The notes below the pieces were generated by a model. The model was not told where the DNA came from. It ran no database searches and saw nothing but the letters and a program-made list of their open reading frames with translations. From JAYRGC01 sp041908065 (GTDB lineage: Bacteria > Pseudomonadota > Alphaproteobacteria > UBA9219), in the NCBI GenBank assembly GCA_041908065.1, contig JAYRGC010000028.1:8671-72670 (forward strand): DNA of 64,000 nt, written 5' to 3'. Made by a program: the position numbers and the translations under genes. Positions 58,747 to 64,000 of the stretch are shown piece by piece. The stretch's first letter is position 1. Each line of letters begins with the position of its first letter.

Positions 58747-59034
58747 ATGAACCCCAAAAATTTGAACCCCGCCTTGGATGGGCGGGAACAGGAGAACGCG
58801 CCCATGACAGAGCCTGAATATTTCCGCGCCATTGGCAGGCTGGAAGCCCAAGTCCAGATGCTGACGACGGCGATCACCGAGCTGAAAACCAATGTCGAAA
58901 GCATGGAGACGAAGCTGGGCGACCTCGACCGCATGGCGAACCGCTGGAAAGGCGGCTTCGCGGTGGTGTTGGCGCTGGGTGCCATCGCGGGCGTGGTGCT
59001 TGAACAACTCATCAAACCGTTTTTCAACCGCTGA
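58747..59034 (+). CDS. Small membrane protein of lysis region, coiled coil plus TM
   Basis: 95 residues. A coiled coil (IGRLEAQVQMLTTAITELK) precedes one C-terminal membrane helix (GFAVVLALGAIAGVVLEQLI). This recalls XhlA-like or holin-associated proteins. Placed directly before the lysozyme-like gene. Confidence 0.65.
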   Translation: MNPKNLNPALDGREQENAPMTEPEYFRAIGRLEAQVQMLTTAITELKTNVESMETKLGDLDRMANRWKGGFAVVLALGAIAGVVLEQLIKPFFNR

Positions 59035-59047
59035 AAAGGAGAAGACC

Positions 59048-59722
59048 ATGACAGCAAAAAACGAAAACCGCCCGTTGCCGCGCGGTATCCGCAACCATAA
59101 CCCCGGCAATATCCGGCGCAATGGCGACCCGTGGCAGGGGCTGGCCGAACGCCAAGGCGATGTGGAGTTCTTTACCTTCAAAGACCCCATTTACGGCATT
59201 CGTGCGCTGGCGCGGACGCTGATCGCCTATCAAGACAAACACGGTCTGCGCTCTATTCGCCAGATCATCTCGCGCTGGGCGCCGCCGGTGGAGAACAATA
59301 CCAATGCCTATGTTCGGGCGGTGGCGGCCAATACGGGATTGGATGCAGATCAGCCTCTCGACATGCACCGTTTCGATCATCTTCTGCCTCTGGCGAAGGC
59401 GATCATCCGGCATGAGAACGGCCAGCAGCCCTACACCGACACGCAACTCACCAAGGCGCTGGTATTGGCGGGTGTAGAACCGGCAAAACCCAGCCTGCAG
59501 CAAACCCGTACCGTCAAGGGCGGACAGGCCGCGACGGCTGCCACGGCAGGCTTGGGCGTGGTGGAAGCCGTTCAGCAGACTATTGATCCTGCCCGCGACG
59601 CGCTGGTGGGGCTTGCTCCGTACCTGGAAACCGCAAAATGGCTGTTGCTGGCCGTCACTTTGATCGGCATCGGCGTCATGCTCTGGGCGCGGATCGATGA
59701 CCGCCGCAAAGGGCTGCGCTGA
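59048..59722 (+). CDS. Lysis/virion muralytic-like protein with C-terminal membrane anchor
   Basis: 224 residues from ATG 59048 with AAGGAG upstream. The N-terminal 150 residues (GIRNHNPGNIRRNGDPWQGL, then FKDPIYGIRALARTLIAYQD) resemble the structural/muralytic proteins related to phage P5-like lytic transglycosylases. A membrane helix near the C-terminus (WLLLAVTLIGIGVMLWA) would anchor it. Overlaps the next gene by one base. Endolysin or virion role cannot be decided. Confidence 0.75.
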   Translation: MTAKNENRPLPRGIRNHNPGNIRRNGDPWQGLAERQGDVEFFTFKDPIYGIRALARTLIAYQDKHGLRSIRQIISRWAPPVENNTNAYVRAVAANTGLDADQPLDMHRFDHLLPLAKAIIRHENGQQPYTDTQLTKALVLAGVEPAKPSLQQTRTVKGGQAATAATAGLGVVEAVQQTIDPARDALVGLAPYLETAKWLLLAVTLIGIGVMLWARIDDRRKGLR

Positions 59723-59961
59723 TGTGGACGGTCATTAAAGCCTGGCTCTCCGGCAACGCGCTGCGCCTTATCGGGTGGAGCGTGGCGGCGTTGTCGGTGG
59801 CCGCGGTGCTGTTCGGTGCGCGGCAGGCTGGCCGCAATGCCGAGCGTGTCGATCAACTTAGAAAATCATTGGAGGTAAAAGATGCTCAACTTCGTGCGAC
59901 GTTGGATGCTCCTCGCAATCGCGGTGAGCTTGTTGACCGCCTGCGCGACGGCAAATTCTGA
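59722..59961 (+). CDS. Rz-like inner-membrane spanin
   Basis: 79 residues: an N-terminal membrane helix (IGWSVAALSVAAVLFGARQ) and a periplasmic coiled coil (AERVDQLRKSLEVKDAQLRA). Short, as for minimal i-spanins. The Rz1-like gene starts within it in another frame. Confidence 0.72.
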   Translation: MWTVIKAWLSGNALRLIGWSVAALSVAAVLFGARQAGRNAERVDQLRKSLEVKDAQLRATLDAPRNRGELVDRLRDGKF

Positions 59962-60118
59962 TCCGGCCTGCGTTTGCCCACCGATCAGGAAGTATGACCG
60001 GGAATTTCAACGTAAGTTGGCTGAAGAAATCGAGGTCGCGTCTGCCGATGCGGCTTTTCCGATCGCGCTGCAGGATTACGCTTTGCTAAGGATACAAATC
60101 CGCAAGGGGTGTCCTTAG
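59882..60118 (+). CDS. Rz1-like outer-membrane spanin lipoprotein
   Basis: 78 residues with a signal peptide and lipobox SLLTACATA (Cys about 21), opening in the +1 frame within the Rz-like gene over 80 bases, with GGAGG upstream. Overlapping Rz/Rz1 is a hallmark of phage lysis cassettes. Confidence 0.75.
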   Translation: MLNFVRRWMLLAIAVSLLTACATANSDPACVCPPIRKYDREFQRKLAEEIEVASADAAFPIALQDYALLRIQIRKGCP

Positions 60119-60413
60119 CAATGAATTCCCGGCAAAAAATAACCATAACGCCACTTTCGTTAATTGCTAAGAAGGGTTTGATTGTCTAATATACACTCAC
60201 GCCAGCGAAAAAGGCTGGCCTGGGGCTTAATAACCTCTCATGGCGGGCAATGCATCAGCCCGTAAATCTCCGATGCGCCTTCTCGATTACGGTCGGGGTG
60301 GCGGCGGAATACAATAGCGCTCGCGTGAATACGCTGCGCCGTCCATGACGGTTATTAACACCCCGATCACCAGAGATCTTCTCTGGTGATCGTTTGGTTT
60401 TAAGGAGACCGTT
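60119..60413. other. Non-coding stretch with terminator hairpin after lysis genes
   Basis: About 295 bases. A hairpin GCCAGC/GCTGGC lies at 60201-60219. A perfect 12-bp stem CGATCACCAGAG/CTCTGGTGATCG with loop ATCTT lies at 60364-60392, followed by TTTGGTTTT, a likely terminator for the late operon. It lies just before the 60414 gene, which then has its own AAGGAG. Confidence 0.6.
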
Positions 60414-60620
60414 ATGACGAATGATAATAAAAAAGACCCCATGCGCGCTGGACTGGACGGCGCGGCAAATTCCCCTGAAATCATCGCGGCGGAGTTAAGG
60501 CTGATGGCTGCAGGGGATGATCGATATCAGCGCTTTACTTATATGTCGCCGTGGATCAAGAACATCTGGAATGCCGCTGCCGATATTATTGAAGACTTAA
60601 ATAAAAAGCAGATGCATTAA
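60414..60620 (+). CDS. Small ORF after lysis genes, unknown
   Basis: 68 residues with AAGGAG upstream; ends KKQMH. Mixed charge, one helix near RLMAAGDDRYQRFTYMSPWI. No family recognised. Convergent with the ATPase gene, 6 bases apart. Confidence 0.55.
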   Translation: MTNDNKKDPMRAGLDGAANSPEIIAAELRLMAAGDDRYQRFTYMSPWIKNIWNAAADIIEDLNKKQMH

Positions 60621-60626
60621 GTCTAT

Positions 60627-63092
60627 CTATGATTTGGCGACCAGATTGATATTGATATCCCCGCAGCCGCATCTCAGCGCTTCCTTATCACCGCGATCCG
60701 GAACCACATAAAGCAGCTCGTTACATTTCTGGCACTCGAACAGCTCTGTCAGTTTTTTGAAGCCACTGGCAACTGGCTGAAAGTCGTTTTTATTCAGGGA
60801 TGCCCATTGCTCATTGTAATGAACCGAGCCGTTTATCTGCCATTGATCAAGATCGGTTTCTTTTTTTGCCTCATCTATGGCTGTATCCAAAGCTTCAATT
60901 TGGGTTTTCTTGTCCGCTTGTCCCCATGAATCTGCGGCTTTTTTTCCATCCTTCAAAAGATTTTTTAGGCGCGATACGCCGGGCGGCATTAAATCACCAA
61001 GTGTGAATTGTGCGTCACCACGGAAAACGACTTGCGCGCGCAGGCGGTGGCAGGCCTCTTTCGAGAAATACTCTAGATAATGCCGCAACAGGCTGGCTGC
61101 CGCTCTGACATCGTTTTTAGCGAGATCGGCTTCAATTTCCTTCCATACGTCACGGCCATTCCATTCTGTCGGGCCGAGATCAACGCTCCATGTTCTGAAA
61201 TGCGCGAATCCTGCGTTCTTCTTGATCAAACCCGCGCTTTGCATGTGCCGGAGCCAGATATCATCATGTGTCGTCATTATGAATTGGGTATTCGGGAACT
61301 TCTGTTTTAACAGGCTGCACACTTCACGCCGATGCGCGGAATCAACCGACATAAGAACGTCATCGAGAACGGCGAAGGTGAAATTCTTGCCGAGCAAATG
61401 CTCCATGAGCGCAAGATAAAGGCAAAGACCCATGCCGTCCTGGTGGCCTTCGCTATGATATGCGCCGGGCGGGAAAAAGCCGCGCCCGTAAAAGTCGACG
61501 CCAAAGCCGAGCTTGCCCATCGAAGGAGTCAACTGCGCTTCAAATTTGCTTTCATCGTCTTGATTGATAATGCGGTAAAGATTTCTGAAAGCGGTTTCGA
61601 CGTTCTTGTAAATAGTGTTGAGTTCGGCGGTTACGACTTCCCCATACTTTTCTAGCACCTTCGCAGAATGTTCTGCTGCCGCCTTGCATGTTTCCAGTTG
61701 CCGCGACTGGGTGCGGAAATTCTCCAGCCGTACTTGCCCCTCGACAAGATAATCGCGGGCCGCAACCTGCAGGGATGGTTCAGGGATTTCAGTTACGGCT
61801 TTGTTGATTTCGCTAAGTTTTTCTTCAATGGCGGCAATGTTGCATGCATCGCCTTCAAACGCTTTTATTGTGTCTGCCAAAGGCAAGAATGCCCGTATCT
61901 GTCTGGCAGCATCCGTCAGCGTCTTGCTTTCATCCTTGAGCGCCTGCACATCGATCGGTGCCGTGAAAAGCGGGCCGTATTTCGCCACGGTACCGAGCGC
62001 GGCCGCCAAGCCTTCCAACGACGCAGCGATGGGCAAAATCCGTTTTTCCAGCTTTTCCTTTTTTTCTTTTACTGCGGCCAGCTTTTGAAGTTTCTGATTT
62101 ACAACAGACTTGAATTCTTCCGGCTTCCATTCCGTATCGCACACAGGGCAATGTTCATCGTCATATAATTTTAATGCCGATTGCAGAAGGCTTTCATGCG
62201 TCAGCTTGCCGAGACTATCGGCATCCGCGTTCAAATCAGTGAGGTCTTTCAAAATAGCCGCGCGGGATTCGATAAAGGCTTTTTCTTTCAACCCGTCGAG
62301 CAGTTTTTGCAAAGCCTCAATGTCTTTAAGCGCCTGCGCTTTCGGCACACGCGATGCCGCCGTTTGACTGCCTTCCGCCGTTGCCAGGCCATCTTTAAAA
62401 GATGTATCTTTTTCAATATCTTTCAGCTCTGGCAATCCTAAAATGACGCGGCGCTTATTGACTTCAACCAAAACCTCCGGCGTCGACCATTTTGCAATGC
62501 CTAACGCTGTGATCAGACTTTCCTTCGCTACGTTCCTGGCATTTTCGAGAGGTTTGACTCCCTTGGTGTGCGCGTTGCAAATCTTCTGCAATGTGCCGCG
62601 CAGGGCTTCAATTTTTTCCAGCCGCAAAAGCGCTTGGACTTCCTCCGACCGCTTGCTCGGTTCCGCCAAAACATACTGAATAAGCTCACGGCGCGATAAT
62701 ACGAATTCGGGGTGTTGCGCCATATGTTCAATCGCGGCTTTAACGTCCGCGTCATCCGGAGTAATGGTTGGCTTGCTCGGAGCCTTTACCGTCCGTGTGA
62801 TAGTCGCTTCTTTATTTAGCGGAAAAATTTTGAAAGTCAGTGCAACAAAAGCCTGTTCGGGTTTGGAGCGGCTGTCAACGTGCGGGCCGTGGTCTTTGAC
62901 GGATAATTCGCCGGTGCCGCGACCAGAAAGGCGGGAGATATTGCCCGTGAGCGCGAATTCGATTGCGTCGACTACGCCGCTTTTGCCTGTGCCATTCGGC
63001 CCGCAAACCGCGAAATTTTCCCCGCCTAAATCCAGGGTCAGATCACGAATGCCTCGGAATTCATGGATTTGGATTTTCTGGATGCGGATCAT
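60627..63092 (-). CDS. Rad50/SMC-like AAA ATPase with zinc hook
   Basis: 821 residues. Walker A GPNGTGKS (31-38), coiled-coil arms with a zinc-hook CPVC (315-318), a signature-like YHSEGHQDGMGLCLYLAL (about 545-562), Walker B FAVLDDVLMSVD (573-584) and H-loop TTHD (607-610), then a C-terminal extension with LLRHYLEYFSKEA and a zinc ribbon CQKC ... CGC (787-810). This layout suits a RecF/Rad50-type DNA sensor, as in several prophage defence systems (Lamassu LmuB and RloC have a similar core). The nuclease or effector is not identified; the C-terminal 200 residues are the candidate. Confidence 0.8.
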   Translation of the reverse strand: MIRIQKIQIHEFRGIRDLTLDLGGENFAVCGPNGTGKSGVVDAIEFALTGNISRLSGRGTGELSVKDHGPHVDSRSKPEQAFVALTFKIFPLNKEATITRTVKAPSKPTITPDDADVKAAIEHMAQHPEFVLSRRELIQYVLAEPSKRSEEVQALLRLEKIEALRGTLQKICNAHTKGVKPLENARNVAKESLITALGIAKWSTPEVLVEVNKRRVILGLPELKDIEKDTSFKDGLATAEGSQTAASRVPKAQALKDIEALQKLLDGLKEKAFIESRAAILKDLTDLNADADSLGKLTHESLLQSALKLYDDEHCPVCDTEWKPEEFKSVVNQKLQKLAAVKEKKEKLEKRILPIAASLEGLAAALGTVAKYGPLFTAPIDVQALKDESKTLTDAARQIRAFLPLADTIKAFEGDACNIAAIEEKLSEINKAVTEIPEPSLQVAARDYLVEGQVRLENFRTQSRQLETCKAAAEHSAKVLEKYGEVVTAELNTIYKNVETAFRNLYRIINQDDESKFEAQLTPSMGKLGFGVDFYGRGFFPPGAYHSEGHQDGMGLCLYLALMEHLLGKNFTFAVLDDVLMSVDSAHRREVCSLLKQKFPNTQFIMTTHDDIWLRHMQSAGLIKKNAGFAHFRTWSVDLGPTEWNGRDVWKEIEADLAKNDVRAAASLLRHYLEYFSKEACHRLRAQVVFRGDAQFTLGDLMPPGVSRLKNLLKDGKKAADSWGQADKKTQIEALDTAIDEAKKETDLDQWQINGSVHYNEQWASLNKNDFQPVASGFKKLTELFECQKCNELLYVVPDRGDKEALRCGCGDININLVAKS

Positions 63093-63274
63093 GCGTCGCT
63101 TTCTCCGAATAAAGCGTCGCGGATCGATTTCTCGCTGGTTGATTTATCTTCGAGGACGGCTTTTCTCAGGCGCACGGCAGTCTCTTCAAACCCTTTCTCG
63201 ACAGCGAGAGTCTGAAGAAACTTATCAATGATTTTTTCCGACACCGTCTGCGGTTCGGCCTTATCGCTGGCCAT
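63089..63274 (-). CDS. Small partner of the hook ATPase, unknown
   Basis: 61 residues from ATG 63274 with ACAGGA upstream. It overlaps the ATPase start by 4 bases, so it is translated with it. Helical (SEKIIDKFLQTLAVEKGFEE, then ETAVRLRKAVLEDKS). No family recognised; it may be a cofactor or inhibitor of the ATPase. Confidence 0.65.
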   Translation of the reverse strand: MASDKAEPQTVSEKIIDKFLQTLAVEKGFEETAVRLRKAVLEDKSTSEKSIRDALFGESDA

Positions 63275-63322
63275 TTTAAATCCTGTCTCTCGGTTATTTT
63301 AATGGGTACCATCTTAATACAC

Positions 63323-63380
63323 GACAGAATGACGCTTTACAAGATGACAAAATGACGTTATTTAAGATGTCAGAATGACC
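63323..63380. repeat. Three 23-bp-spaced repeats between divergent genes
   Basis: GACAGAATGACG (63323), GACAAAATGACG (63346) and GTCAGAATGACC (63369), spaced exactly 23 bases, with AAGAT before copies two and three. They lie between the 63274 start (minus) and the 63395 start (plus) and likely bind a regulator of both, or serve as iterons. Confidence 0.65.
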
Positions 63381-63394
63381 ACAAGGAGAGCGCC

Positions 63395-63910
63395 ATGACC
63401 CAGAGCCAAGCGGCCAGCATTTTCGACTATCAGCCCACCCCAGAGGAAATTACAGAATCCTTCCGCGCGGATCTGGCAGAGCTGGAGGAATCCATGGTCG
63501 AGCTTGCCAAGCGCATGCAGGATATGGGCGACCATCGTTCTTTCCAGGCGATCCTGCGAAGCATCCAGCGCATGGCCGCCGGGGATACGGGCGTATCGGG
63601 TGAAATGCGGGTTATCGTGAGAGCGCTGCTCAGGCAGCAGCGGCGCCGGGAAAAGAAATACACCGGCCTTAAATGGCAACGGCAGGCCAACGGGACGGTT
63701 TCCGCTGTCGTGGATGATTTCAGCATCGATCTCTACCCGAAAAGCAAAGGGCGCTGGTTGGTTCACCTCGTCCACCTTCCGACGAAATACAGCCCCTCAT
63801 GGCCAGCTTGGCAGGAGAGCCTGGACGCTGCAAAACGCAAGGCGTTAACGTGCCTTGAGGATGCCTATGTTCAATTGGACGAGTTGGAACGGGAACGCCA
63901 AGCGGCTTAA
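63395..63910 (+). CDS. Unknown protein divergent from the hook ATPase unit
   Basis: 171 residues with AAGGAG upstream of ATG 63395. The N-terminal half is helical (EITESFRADLAELEESMVEL), the middle is basic (ALLRQQRRREKKYTGLKWQR), and the C-terminal half SIDLYPKSKGRWLVHLVHLP is beta-type. It could be a DNA-binding control protein of the 23-bp repeats. I do not recognise it. Confidence 0.6.
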   Translation: MTQSQAASIFDYQPTPEEITESFRADLAELEESMVELAKRMQDMGDHRSFQAILRSIQRMAAGDTGVSGEMRVIVRALLRQQRRREKKYTGLKWQRQANGTVSAVVDDFSIDLYPKSKGRWLVHLVHLPTKYSPSWPAWQESLDAAKRKALTCLEDAYVQLDELERERQAA

Positions 63911-64000
63911 ACTGAAAATGTCCGAACATTTATGTTGTTTAAGAACAAGGCAATGGCTATTTTTGAGAAGTTATTTTGATGGCGTCGAAACCGCCACCAT
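63911..64000. other. Right edge, no gene seen
   Basis: AT-rich 90 bases after the last gene. No tRNA fragment and no copy of the 44-bp att-like repeat is present, so the prophage boundary is not reached. Confidence 0.5.

Larger units (their letters stand above)
15951..64000. mobile_element. Lambda-like siphovirus prophage with cargo (right end beyond window)
   Basis: A nearly continuous run of phage modules: integration (16.3-18.8 kb), replication, regulation and DNA modification (29.2-38.2 kb), head (38.3-46.8 kb), tail (46.8-58.7 kb) and lysis (58.7-60.1 kb), all on the plus strand except DUF3489. Non-phage cargo lies at 18.8-28.7 kb, and a two-gene minus-strand unit at 60.6-63.3 kb. No copy of the tRNA-Ala 3' end is seen at the right, so the prophage end is not in this window. 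The left border is set at the att-like repeat. It is also possible that the recombinase plus cargo is a separate element inserted beside the phage. Confidence 0.85.

Noticed and set aside
1..64000. CRISPR arrays
   Set aside because: No regularly spaced direct repeats of 23-50 bases with unique spacers were seen; the 23-bp repeats at 63323 and the TGCCGACTG cluster do not have that structure.

Overview
The window looks like an alphaproteobacterial chromosome segment, probably Rhodospirillales-like or a relative; the exact lineage cannot be fixed from sequence alone. The grounds are high GC core genes, the families present (DUF2924 with a large serine recombinase, DUF2163/DUF2460 tail proteins, DUF3489, DUF6900) and tandem NrdR boxes before nrdD.

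Layout. (1) 1-2.2 kb is the scar of an older mobile element: the 3' part of a RecD-like helicase gene, the 5' part of a primase gene, and an IS3-family element (IS407-like OrfA) that is itself truncated, so primase and OrfB are fused end to end. (2) 2.2-7.3 kb is a lower-GC island with a TetR regulator and a DevBCA/MacAB-type exporter (adaptor, permease, ATPase) plus a cupin protein. (3) 7.3-15.9 kb is core chromosome: anaerobic ribonucleotide reductase NrdD with tandem NrdR boxes, an unknown protein, acetyl-CoA synthetase, tRNA-Gln, a beta-carbonic-anhydrase-like protein, an SDR oxidoreductase coupled to GAPDH, and tRNA-Ala.

(4) From the tRNA-Ala to the right edge the window is a large lambda-like siphovirus prophage. 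A 44-bp copy of the tRNA 3' half lies 121 bp downstream of the tRNA. Next is the integration operon (small protein, DUF2924, serine recombinase, accessory protein). Then comes about 10 kb of non-phage cargo: an HxlR regulator, a TetR-RND-OMF-SMR efflux operon, and a divergent quinone reductase (broken by an amber codon)/DoxX/DUF2798 set. Phage early functions follow: a sigma-like factor, a primase-helicase, an iteron-like repeat cluster, small DUF proteins and three DNA methyltransferase genes. The morphogenesis block runs in lambda order: small and large terminase, gpW, portal, S49 protease with nested scaffold, decoration protein, capsid, head completion, tail tube, G/GT chaperones with a -1 frameshift, tape measure, tail tip proteins, NlpC/P60 and the J-like hub. 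Fibres, a lysozyme-like protein and Rz/Rz1 spanins end it. No right attachment site is visible.

(5) At the right end a convergent two-gene unit (61-aa protein plus an 821-aa Rad50-like zinc-hook ATPase) faces a 171-aa gene across 23-bp tandem repeats. This is a plausible uncharacterised prophage defence or immunity locus.

The most notable observations are: a methyltransferase locus where two long same-strand frames both look like real proteins over 1.3 kb; a 29-bp element (one mismatch) upstream of two separate phage genes in the same orientation relative to each; the iteron cluster after the primase-helicase; the hook-ATPase locus; and a complete efflux cassette carried as prophage cargo.
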